Of a DNA stretch of 64,000 nucleotides, positions 43,801 to 56,800 are shown one piece after another (position 1 is the stretch's first letter; each line of letters begins with the position of its first letter). The position numbers were made by a program, and so were the translations under genes. A model generated the notes under the pieces. It had not been told where the DNA came from and searched no databases. It saw only the letters and a program-made list of their open reading frames with translations. Source of the DNA: Branchiostoma floridae (lineage: Eukaryota > Chordata > Leptocardii > Amphioxiformes > Branchiostomatidae); NCBI RefSeq assembly GCF_000003815.2, contig NC_049982.1, positions 33,789,978-33,853,977 on the forward strand, read 5' to 3'.

Positions 43801-46800
43801 AGAGACGATGGGTTTTAGTCATGGTTGGCATCTCCTTTAGTGGCTGAACAAACCGATTCTAGAATCGTATGGTAAAAAGAAGTGTTGGGATCTGGTTGCG
43901 TCAGCTTTCTTCACCCCTGCTTTAACAGTTTGTCTCCATGCTGATCGGTCAGTTGCTGTTTCATCCCAAGAGTCTACGTCGATGTTGCCGACTTAAGGTC
44001 CCTCTTGCACACATCTCTGTATCTCAGGTGTGGGTGACCAGTTGGATGTGAACCACACTAAAGCTGGACATATAGGAGATCCTTCGGAATACGCCCTTTC
44101 GGCGAACATGTCCCAGCCATCTCAGGCGGTGTTCACTGATCCTTCTGAATATAGTCCGGTTACCAAACCCCAGTTTAACCCAAGAGTAACCTTGCAATGC
44201 GGTTCATACCAAGTTTTTTTGCTGTTTCTATACCTCTACGGTGTGCTCTTTCAGAATCTGGATGATGCCACTCTTTCATCATCGGGCAATTCGCACAATA
44301 TGCAAGTTAAGGTGGCCAAAATTATTATCATTGCCCTGTCATTTAATTCCTAGAATCCTGCAAAGACGATCCATGTGAAATGCATTGAGTTTTGCTTTTT
44401 GTTTGGTTTATTGTCCATGTTTCACTGCCATAGAGAATGACACACAGGCCTGGTACACCTTTAGCTTGGTATGCCAAAAAGCAGTTTCTCAAGCAATGGG
44501 GTATGGTTTTGGAAATGGTCAGGCGTTTCAGATAGCATCCACTGTCCTTTGTCAGTGACACTGAAGTGATGTGGAAGGATCTGACCTTTTATAACCTATA
44601 TAAGAAAGAATACAATTTTAGATGTCCAATAGGAAACATGGTAAGACTGGAGACAATTTGGATTCCAATAGAAAACAAAGGTAAGGCAAAGTCAAGCGGA
44701 AGACAATTTTGGATTACACTGTGAAACATAGCTAAGACACAGTTGACGCACATGAGTCAATTAGATGGATGCAGGAGCTTATGTTTTGCTGCGGGGGGGG
44801 GGGGTGCTATGTCCCAAGTGATGAGCTGCCCAAGTAAAGTCCCCTTTCCTATTGAGGGTGGGATTTTATATTCTCTCATATATTGTCTCTCTGACTCCCC
44901 GTTCGGGGTTCGCGGTCTAGGATATCGGTGGATTGAAGGTTGTGTTTTAAGTGGTTGAAAATGGCAGAAGAGTAGCCGTTTGTGCTGGGTTTGCAATGTT
45001 CTTTTTACCTTGCCTTTAGTGGGCAGCTGGTCTCACCAATGTACGTATCGTTACAGTTGGGTTCTTCACATTTGAGTTTGTAGATTACATTGGCCTTGAT
45101 ACCGTTCCATAACACACAATTGACGATAGTTGAAAATTGTATAGTATGCAGAAACTTGCCATGTAATCTAAGTACACTAATTGCGGTTGTCTTGTGTAAA
45201 TAAGCAGGAAAACTTCACATCATAACCACACCATTATCTGCTGCAAGTCGTGATACCAAACTTAGGGTCGCATAACGTGTTGCATCTGTAGGAAAAATTA
45301 CGACACAACATCAGTTTGTAAAATATATGTTTTCCTTCTTGAAGAAGTGTGCAACAAAGAGATACCATTTAGTGTCCTGTGGCAACTGGAGCCTCTTCGC
45401 ATTTTGTTCCTGTGGCGTTCCACATGTGATCTACTACCAATGTCATTGTGTCATGGATACTACTAGATTTCATTACCGCCCGTGAACCAAATCACGCGCG
45501 TTCTCGCCGGATGATACTCTCGCGAATTCTCAAAATGGCGCCAGAGTTTGTAAAGGGTAGTAAAGGGTCTATCTGTATAAGAGTTCTTACATGTTTTGTC
45601 AAGAACACTATCTTTAAAGACGCCATGATATGCAGCATAATCCACAATGGTACATAGGGTACAGAAAACAAAACAAAGTCTTAATGGTCACTTACCAACC
45701 AAATCCGTATTTAACGACAACTTCTCCGCCCACAGCAGGCCCTGAAATAGCAAAAGATTAATTATGGCTAGTTTTGGTAGCGGACCCTTCGATTCATATA
45801 TTGATTGAAAGAACTGTTGTGCATTACACTCAAACTTATTCAAGTCAAAGAAAAGATTGCGATCTGGAAAAATCACCGATTTTACCGATAGAGAGCCCTC
45901 TGTCAACAGATGCTCCAATCAGGATGCTAAGATTGTGATAGGGTGGACCTCCAACCTGAATAAATCCTAAATTTTAAGTCAATCCAATCATCTAAAATTA
46001 CAGGAATTGAAGTTGAAAAGTTCTCACTGTCTTATGGAATATCTTTCAATTTACATCGGCGAATCTGCCAGATTGCAGTCTCTACGGAAGAGACACTGCA
46101 TATTTGGAGTACATATGGTATATAGAGTTTCCTTACCAATAGCAAATCCAACGCAGTTTGCGACATCAGCAATAGCGTACACACTTCCGTACACAGACAC
46201 GTGCCTGAACGATGGAATACATTCTGATGAATTCTGTTGTTAAGTGCAAAACAATACTCCAAACATCTTACAACGCCACAAGTGATTTAGATCAAGAAAT
46301 TTCGAAAGCATTGCCGTTCTTTGTGTGGCTCTACAATTATTTGACTTGCTTTCATCTCTTTTTCATGCACTCTAGGGTAGATCATTGTTGAAAGGAGATA
46401 ATATTTATATCGGCACATGTTATCATACTAAATTTTAGTAGTAATACCTTCGCCGTAGTACTGCATGTACTGGAAATGATTTTATTAGCTTGGTAGAATA
46501 TATATAACATAGTTAGCTTTGCTTACGTTTTGACGTCTCTCAGATACCAGGAATTTTGGAACAAGACTAGAAGAACACAAAAAAGGAAGCTGGCAACGTA
46601 AATTAGACAAAATACACAAGGTCTCAAAAAAGGAATGCACAAAAAAGAAGAGAAGAAATCTAGCGTAACGGACCGTATTGTCGGGAGTAATTGACTGGGG
46701 GGGGGGAGACAACAGGCGGGTCCGGTGAATCAAGTAGGCAGTCTGGATAAAACCCCAGTGATGAACCCGGGCGAGGGGTGACAAACTCAGCTTCGTTTGG

Positions 46801-49800
46801 GATTGGTTCTCGTCGCAAAAGCGACTGCATCGGCTACATATACTATACAGAGGTGAGAATCAAAAATCCAGTAAGAAGCTCTGAGGCAGGCGTCGGAGAG
46901 ACATCGAAACGTAAGCTAAGTGAGTACAAACTGATCATACAAAGGAATTCTCCTACATCCAGTACTACATGTGATTTAATTTCTTTTTGATATTAGAGCG
47001 TATAAAATCTTCGAGTATAGATAATTCAAAGGACTTTGATATAAGTAGATGATTGATGAGTTGACGAAGGTAAGACATCCAGGGAATAAGATACACAATG
47101 CAGAGGTAACCCAAGCCACTTGGTACGTTTAGTAATCCAGAACATTTTACAACCCTCTATCTTGTGAACGGTGGACAACAGTGCAGCCAAATATTTATTA
47201 CCAGGTCTTTATTCTAAGAATAGGGAGTAATATCAATCGTTTATCCCTCAAGCTGGTGGGCGGTTTTTCGTCAGAAAGAAAGCTTTTTCATACTCAGGTG
47301 CGGTGCTCTGGAACTCCCTATCGTCCCAATTAAGATCGGCGAGAACACTATCCCAGTTTAAACGACTGTATGATCAGGACTTCAAGACTTATGGGCTCTG
47401 ATTACATATATTTCAACTTCAGTTCCTGCTATATCTCAGTGGATCATTTTGTTTGATTTCTGTATTATGTTTTTTTTTATGATGACATTTTTGTTCTCTT
47501 TTGACTGTTATTGCTTATTTACTTATTAACTTTGTAACAAACACTGCCCGACCAGCGACACATTGATATGCAAATTTCACTTTTCGTTACTTTAACTTTA
47601 AGTTGATCCACTGCGTGAATCTGTTATTATCATCATTATTGTATTAAGTTATCTTGAGTTGCTTGTTTTGTAAATAGTTGACGACTTGCGAACAAACGAA
47701 CGTTATGTTGGCTTGTCATTTTATTTTGATCAGTTGTTGTAATGTGTTGGGGTCTCCCCGGCCCCCAGGAGGCATTGAAAAACGCTAGTAGGCGATGTGT
47801 GCTTTCCTGGTTAAATAAATGACTGAAGCTGAATTGTATGCATTCAAAGCGCGTAGAGCCAGTTCCATGGAGCTGGTATGACTGGCACTAATATTTGCAC
47901 TAATAGCTCCATGGAGCTGGCACCTATTGGCTCTCTGGAGGAGATCGATCTCGTAATGGACAAACATAGCGAGCAGGTACAGCTGGACGAGAAGCTCCAC
48001 ACACTATGAGTACAAACATTGCTAATTTCACCTTCAAGAAATGGTTAGAGCTCTATGGAGGATCTAACGTAAGGGCAAAGATAGCGCACGGGTAGTGCCG
48101 AACGAGCAGCTCTACGCATGGTTCACGTCAAAATTGGACAAATAGAGGGAGTAGTATGCCAGGGGAGACAGCCGGCCAGAGGAGTCAGTAGGCGACCCAC
48201 GGGGTCCCTCTATCTGTCAAGGGACTATATAACGTTCTTTATCCTTAAAATTTCTTCTCATTTGACTAGCGATGCGCGGATCCTGAAAGAGGCTATGACC
48301 AAAGCGAATTGAGAATTGTTTGTCTGCTCTTGCCAGGAATGCGAAAAGTTAGCAACTCCGCGCTAATCGTCCGAAAGTGCTCTTATGGGTTTACCACAGC
48401 CCTGTCCCAAGTTTCTGTGGGAGGTCTACGCACTGTTAATAAATACATATGGCTTACGTCACTATAAAAAAATAAATTTAGACCTGTTATGAGGAGCTCT
48501 TCAGAACTATTCCCCAAGCGGAGGTTGGGTCGCGGAGATAGTAGAGGTCGGGATTTTTACTAGCGTGAGGGGAGCGAGATATTTATGATAATGTATACAT
48601 AGTCACAACATATGTCCCAGTGTTGAAGGTGACGTGAACTAAGTGTTTGAATTCATATAAGTATTTCGCGAGCGGTATATTTATCCTTTACGAGAGCTCT
48701 TCTATAGAGCTCTAACTGTGTTTGTATTCATAGTACGTAGAGCCGCTCGTTCAGCACTACCCTCGCGCTATATGGGCTGCGTTGCTATATTCCCACTATT
48801 AGATAGGCTGCATGCCGCCCAGGCACCCTTCCGGGCGATCATGCTGCGGAGATGTCAATAAAATTTAAACGGCATCCAAGAAGTTGTGATGTTTATTTCG
48901 ACTGATGACCTAGGACAATACTGTGGCTATCAGTTGTCTTGCAGCAAAAGAGAAGGAATAAAAAAGTCATTTCTCGAAGCAAGCTGATGAATCTAATAAA
49001 GAACACATTACCTTCTGTCCACAAGGTACCCCATGATCGGCATCAAAGACGAGTCTACCACACCTGGATAGGAAAAGTAGACATCATGCAGTCGGAGAGG
49101 CTTACGTGATACTCTAACATGTGTTACACAACCTCTCACCATCATGAGCTGATTGAGCCTCATCCCTGATAGACATCTTGAGATACCATTCTCATTTCCT
49201 GTGTCACTAACAGCAGTTCAGGGTTCTTTATAACTATCAAAATCAGACTAATTAGCGTAGTCTTCTCTCTAACTAAATTTACTTGTTTAGTATATATTAG
49301 TATGTTGTAGTTTTATTCTTGAACAATTATGACCATCTGAGATACATATGTTACTTTGTAATACATATATTACTTTGTAATGAGGATGATTTCGTATCTA
49401 ATAACGTAACTTATCACGCTTTGTATAGTATTCATATGACAGGCAAATTCCTAATTCAGAGAATAAAATGTACAACACACCAATGGCCAGGCCGAGTACA
49501 GCGTTTGGAGGGATGAGTCCATGGAAGCTTCTGGCACAAGGCATCTGGTGGTATTTCGAAGAAGAAAAAAATGAGGAAAAAATAGTCAAAACCCACACGA
49601 CGTTATGCAATATCATCACATAGCCAGACGAAGTCGACCAGTCAGAAGGCTCCATTTTCTTCATTTCATATACTACCCCTGCATACGGGGTATAGGACTC
49701 GTTCGCAGGGTATTGAGGATCTTACAAGACGAACAAAACATAAGAATCTATCTCACACAGCAAAGTAACGGATGGTGCGGGGAATGGTGGTGAGATTTTA

Positions 49801-52800
49801 TCGCCCGGCCGCACAGGTAGGAAGGTTCGGGAGGCAGGGAGAGCAACAATCCAGCCCGACCAGCAAGAAGAAGGGCCGGTCGAACAAAAACTGGATCTTG
49901 TTTACGGGCTACTATAATGTCACGAGCAAATGCGCTCTCCGGAGCTGAATCGTCTCGGCTAGATACTAGTACATGATAATAATATTATCATATGGACAAT
50001 ATACCACTTTCCTTCGGTGTATTCGGTGCCATGTTTCATGACTGCTACGCGGACTCGGTCGTTCATTCGTTGGTTAAAGTAACCGGACATGCACCGTATA
50101 CACCTAATGGCGGGTCATTATATTTCAGCCATACCTGTAGGTATAGTAAAATATGTTGTATTCGTAATGTTTCTTCTTCTTTCTTTCTTCTGTCAAATTT
50201 TCAAAGCGATTCATCTCCGTCATTCCTGGTCCGAATGACCTGAAATTTGGCATAAGGGTAGAGTGGGCCAATACCACGATGCGTTTTCTTTTTTTAGTTT
50301 TTTTTTATATCTGTCTCTTAAAAGGTTTTGTTGAGGTTTTATGGTCATTTATAGACCAAAACGGCATAGTTTGGCCCCCTGTACCCTGGTATTATAAGTG
50401 AATGACCTGAAATTTGGTAAAGACAGACATAAGATATTTGGCGAAATGACCCAAGTAAGATTTAATGGCATAAATTGCTTAATTTCAGCACTTTTCTGAG
50501 GGGAAATTGGTTTTCTTTCAGCCTCCTGTCGTGACCTTTCAGACCGTTCACCCCACAGAGCTCCACACCTGCAACGGAGTCGACTTCTGCAAGAGTCAAT
50601 TCAATTAATGAGCCAGCCAATCAGCGAATGAGAAGGGGAAGGCGAATGCTAATTATCATTCATAAGCGGGACCACACAATCCGGTATATACAGAAACACT
50701 GAATATCGTGACCATACAGCGGTCGTATGTCATGCCATCGTAGTTTGCGAGGATTTGGAGCTCACAACAGGGTCATTTGGGCTCTATTTTCGTGCCTTGA
50801 ACGTTAGGGTACAAGTCTTTGTCGATGAATTTACGAAAATTCCGCATTGCAATATAAGGCCACAGCAAGTAAATTTTATAAATGACATCAGCGCGCGCAT
50901 TAATTTTCGCCTGATTTCAGAAAAAAAACAAGAATTTTTTCTTCTGCAGAGATGGTCAACATGATAATAAAGTATCAAAATGTTGTAGCCTAATGGTTGT
51001 ACTTGTAGAAGTGACACTTGCGAGGTACCCAGGACTGTAGTTGTAGAAATGAAACTTATTGGATAGTTGTAAAAGTGACACCAATATGGAAGCTATGAGT
51101 GTGGTTACCAACTTTGTTGGTGATGCCCGTCTACCACACTAGTGTCACTTTTCACCAGTACATGTCTTGAATACAGGAATGAATGCCTTGTTGGCTCTGA
51201 TACCATCAGTTTTGTCCCTTTAATTCTTTTTACAACAGTCATCACAACTTTATGATGCCTATTTTTGAAAATGTAGCCATCTTGTTTTTTTCACCATCTT
51301 GTTTTTTTTCGCCCTATCGCACTATTTTTGCAGTCTGCAGAGGATGTCATCCATAAAATTTACTTGCTGTGGTCTAAGTCACCGTAAGGCTGATGCAAGA
51401 CGGAGGTTCGCCGGTCCTCCATCCGGGAGATTAGTAGTGAATGACCAAATCCAGACAGAAGGATTTGCACCATCGAACACCGGGGCATGGCCGTATTCTT
51501 TTTGGAAAGACGTGATGGGTTGTTTCAACGTGAGTGGGATGTGGCTGTACGCACCTAAACATGGGACCTCTATTTAATGTCCTATCGTCCCAAGCCGAGT
51601 TAGGTGCCCTTTTTCGCCCGAGTGATGTAAGGAAAGTTGTGTACTCCTTTCCTAAGGGCACAAGATCAGTGACACGGCAGGATTCGACCGGGGATCTCAG
51701 GGTCCTGAACTAAACACGTTGCCGCTATACCACGCTACATCTCACATCTATTGATGACGTCACAAATGTTCCTGAAAAATTGGGTCAGATATCTAAAGAG
51801 GACTTTTTTTTAAATTTTGTTTTATCTAACTTACCCAAATCATGGAGGCCCCGACGAAGATCATGGCAAGCAGTCCGCACAGCCATCTGCAACATACGAA
51901 ATCCAAAAGACTTTAATATACGGCATAGCCAGAGGAAACGGTACAAGCACAAGCTGGAAAAAGAGATATCGCCAGTTTGTTAACTGCCAAATAACCTCCA
52001 CTATCGTGTACTCCGCAAACGAAGTTGTCAAATGAAATGCTAAAAAAAGATTATTAGGAAAGAGTGCTTCTAGGAGATACGAAACTGAACTCTAAACTAA
52101 ACAAAACTTTGCAACAGGTGTTGCAAAAATCTAGACAAACGGGTGTTAAATGTGTGCCATGCACGCCCAGAAGCGAGGGAAATAAGTCGAATGTTGAGGC
52201 GTAGCTATCTATGAAAATCCATCAAACTTAATTTTTCTGCATACATCATGTAGAGGCATCCTTCAGGACAATCTACACTTCTTTATTTTCCTTCTGCCAA
52301 AAACTTATCCTTAAATGAAACGTGATGAATAATTTACGTTACCTTCCAAGTTTGGTTGCAATGAAGCCAAACATGTACGCCCCAACAAGGTATGCAATGC
52401 TGGACGGCAGCCAAATGGAGCCTGTTATAAAAAGATAGAGATATGGCGCAATGAATAACGACAATATTAAACGGTAAGGCCAAATACAGCTTATTAATCA
52501 TATTCAATTCCAAAAAAATATGAAATACCGAAAGACGAACATTCGAAGATAACAACAAATAATTGAAAAATGTTTCCGGTAATAGTGTACAGAAAACTAC
52601 AAGGCAAATAAAACTTATCGCACAAAATGTTTGATTAATAATAAATCTGTTCAATATTTTGCTAAGTCTGTAATTCCTTCTCACAAGTGATCATCTAAGA
52701 CCATCCGCTCACCGCGTGCTGCAATGCTAAATTGTACATATTTACTCTCTCACGGTACAAAGATAGCACTGCGGAGCGTCAAGTGTTCTCTAGACGATAA

Positions 52801-53859
52801 GGCGCCTCCTTAGAAATCCTCTCGTTATCTTTGCAAAACAGGTACTAACTGTAAAGCCGGATAACTGGCAGCTGAAGCACAATGTTCCGTCAGACTACGA
52901 CCCATAAAAGTGCGAGTCTTACCGATTTGCCAGCTGGGAGCATCTAGCGTGTCCATCATCCAGATAGGAAGGGTTGGCTCCAGCAAGGCGATTGCCATGT
53001 TCGCAAAACATATTGACCCTGATTTGCAACGCGCCACCAAAGTTAAGAAAGAATAAGAGATATATTAGTATGTACCAATCACTCAAAATACTTTCTTAAG
53101 CAAAATGGATATTACTTTCAATATAGCTACTTCGAGTGCCTTACCTATATATGTTTTCTGCTAACAGGAAGTTGTTCACAACGTGTTTTAAAGTTATCGC
53201 AGTAATACGTATGGTGTAACCTTCTCGGTCAGCTTTGTTAATCATCGTTAAATCGTAACAAATGAGAAGAATCACGCAACAGCTTGATGACACGTGTGAC
53301 AGACGACCCTGTCAAACAAGCGGGCATCAACTCATAACTCTAGATTATCGAGTGCACGTATCAAATGTAGTTATCACGTGAATACACGTCATACGTCGAA
53401 AGCCCTAAAACAGAGCCAAACAGGAATCCAGCTTTCCCCCAGCATTCCTCTCTGGACTACTGGAACTTTTCTGGAACTCACTCAAAGAGTAGATAATTTC
53501 AAATAGCTTGTGTCCAACATCATGTGTCCCAAAAAGGACCTACACAAAGTTACTTCGCAGACACTTAATATATCTTCTCAACATGCTACTATAATCATTT
53601 ATTTCCCCGGCTATCTCAGAGGCTCACTCAGCGACGGTTAAAATGTGCGGGTCGTTGCTGTCGAGCCATGCAGGAAATACTTTCGTCCCTTCTCCAATGG
53701 AAACCAAGCAGCCGAGTACATTGCAGTAGTTTGACTTTTGCTAGATACTCTGGTAGTGAATTGAACTTCCAAAAAATAATGCTAGACATTGTAGTGGAAT
53801 CCTTACTAGCCTGGTTCCACAAATGGTCGTTAATATATGTTTGTATGTATGTATGTATG

Positions 53860-53893
<34 letters not shown>

Positions 53894-56800
53894 TGTATTC
53901 CCCAGACCATGGTTAGGAGTATATTGAGAGCAAGGTCGGCAGTGGTTGGTTGTAAAACGGTTATGAGTTATGACATCGTCTTCGCGAAGGATATGGATAG
54001 CCCAATACTGGTCAGAACTGGTCAAACGTTTGGTTGGGTAGTGGTCCAGATAAATGTCAGAGGAAGGTCCTGAATGTGTCCCATCTCATCCCATCCCATC
54101 CCATCCCATCCCATCCTATCCTATCCTATCCTATCAAGTCATGTGATGTTTTTCAAGCCACCGTTCTTACCAGCCGCAATGACGATGTACGGATCCCTGA
54201 GCAGCACGCCTAATGGAGCTCCCTCCATCAGGATCTGGAGGAACGACAGTAAATACGTGCTGTAATGCGATGTTATGCGATGGTCACAGTTGCACGGGTG
54301 CCCGTAAGGGGTGTACATGCAGCCCGACCGATCTTTGAAGGCGCAAGATTGTCCATTTGTCAAGAGTCGATTTTAAATGCGAGATTTAAAAAAAAATCCT
54401 GGGGCCTAGCCTTGCCCCCCAAAAGACCGTTAGCCGCAACTAACCAAACGGGTTGATATTCATATTACCATGCTAAAATCGTAAATAATTTTCGTTGAAT
54501 TGTTTTCCTCAACATATTAAGGTAGTATGTTCGTTGACCACCACCCCCCATAAGTTTAGAGCCCCAAAATATCGATTAGAATTGTCAAATGTCACGGTAT
54601 TGTTTATTTTGATAGAGTATCTTTGTCTAAGACAATAGGTTTGGCTTTTTTGTATAAGTCTTTCTCAGCCGGTAGCAACATTTGGAACAGGCTGCATGGT
54701 AGAATAGGACAAATGTCACTTATTTCATGCGAACGCAACGCAAAATGTTCACGTAAAAAAAATCCTTGAAAACTAGCCAAAAACTTCGTTCCTAAATCCC
54801 CTGCTGTCACGACATGAGGATGTCTGCCGGAAATCGCATGGGTCGTCTTGATTATGTATCCTCTAAATCTCATTCTGTAATCGATTCTGACTAGTAATAA
54901 GAAAGGAGCTACACGTAATTTCGCAGTTCAATTACAATTATGCATGACTTGGTACTTAGATGTAATTGACATTCTTTTGACCCCTGGAAGGGCATGTTAA
55001 GTTGGAAAGCACGGTGTCCTGTGAAATAAGGCAACTGTTTTCATTACCCATGTGGAAGCCGAGGTCAGTTAGTTAGTTTATTGCTTGTTTTCTATGACAA
55101 TACTGTGTGTCCGCATTTCCACAATTTGAATGCTAGACACTATCAGAACTGTCCCACTCCGCGGCAGACTGTTACCACCGGCTAGATCCCAGGACCCACA
55201 CAACATTTTGTCTTGAAGAATAACTGCCGTTGTCTGTTTTCTACATATCATGATCATGATATCGTAACAGGGATGATGAATGTCTTTACAGTTGCGTCAT
55301 CAAAATTATGACATAAATGTAACACTCCGCACTTATTCCCAGATTATATGTGACAACCTTTCCAATATAGCATTTAAAAGTATCTAAAGGGAAACGAAAT
55401 GTAGGCACAATTCCACCTTTTCTTATATGCCATCTATGACTATACCGCAAATTGGATAAAAAGACCCCTCCCGCATCTATAACGTTGGATGAGATTTGCA
55501 AGCTCAGCCGCGAATCCTTTTTATTTAATCTTAATTATTGGTCGCGGAGGATGCCGTCTTTAGTAATTCAGGCAAATGGGTTTTCACAAATTGGATTAAC
55601 TTCGGGACGCTCTGAGATTGTAAATCATTGTTATCAAGTTTCGTGGAGTCATCGCTCGATGGAAAAATGCAGGCAATGTAATCTTTAAACTTTCCGGACG
55701 ACTCCGTCGTCTCTACTTAAAACTGGTCGAAAGCAGACACACGTAAACTTTGCGGCTGCGGCGGCGAAGAAGAAAACATACGTGAAAAATGTACATTAAA
55801 AGATACCTGTTTTTATTGAATTTTTCTTTTTTCGACGTATTTTTTTCTACTGTGACCATGGGTTGCGTTATTCTGTTGATGTAGAAACGTTGATTTGGTT
55901 CATGTGAAAAAAATCAGACGATCTTCTCGGAGTTGTTCGCTTCCGCACAATCCTTACCTCCTTCTTTGCTCCTGGTCGAAGTACTAACAGCTGCAAGCCT
56001 GTGTGAGTATACAAAGTCAGTGCTTGTCAATGTATCGTAGTAGCATTTAGCCTCCTTCACCGGCCTCTCTGGGGGCCTCTCGGCGTAAGTTGTTGAGGGG
56101 GGGGGGGAATTCGTGATTTTTANNNNNNNNNNNNNNNNNNNNNNNNNNNNNNNNNNNNNNNNNNNNNNNNNNNNNNNNNNNNNNNNNNNNNNNNNNNNNN
56201 NNNNNNNNNNNNNNNNNNNNNNTCCTTTCCCGTCGTATTCCCAGCTCAAAATCACGACCCCCCCCCCCCTCAACAACTTACGCCGATGCCCCCAGAGAGG
56301 CCAGTGAAGGAGGCTAAGCAGCAGTACTGAATTCTTTATGATGCTATTAACTACTCCCGGATATATCATTTTCAACTGATCCCGGACATGCTTATATCAA
56401 CTGATCCCGGACACTTAGTATTTGTATGTATTCCACTGATAGACACACCATAGACTCGTTCTCATTGAAATGTACCAGATAGCTATTTTGGGTTGGAAAA
56501 ATAACAGCTGTGTGCGGTAGTAGATGGCTGATGAATATTCACTTGCTGTAGCCCTGCAATGTTGATTATACAGTGTCTTTATTGTCCACCGCGCATGCAC
56601 AGCTACATCAATGACATTTCTTTAGGCTGTAGAAAACAAACTATGTTGACCACGGTGTTACGAACGGGGAGTCAGGCAGACCGAGCAACCCCACCTTCAA
56701 CTGTAGAGAGGACTCCGCGTAGAACTCTCTAGTGCATGGGACCCCGCTTTGCATCATAAAGGACAATAAATTTTCCTATGAACTATACAAACATTGTTTA

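Noticed and set aside
45534..45657. ATGGCGCCAGAGTTTGTAAA ORF inside a VMAT intron
   Set aside because: Short, no recognisable product, no splice partners.
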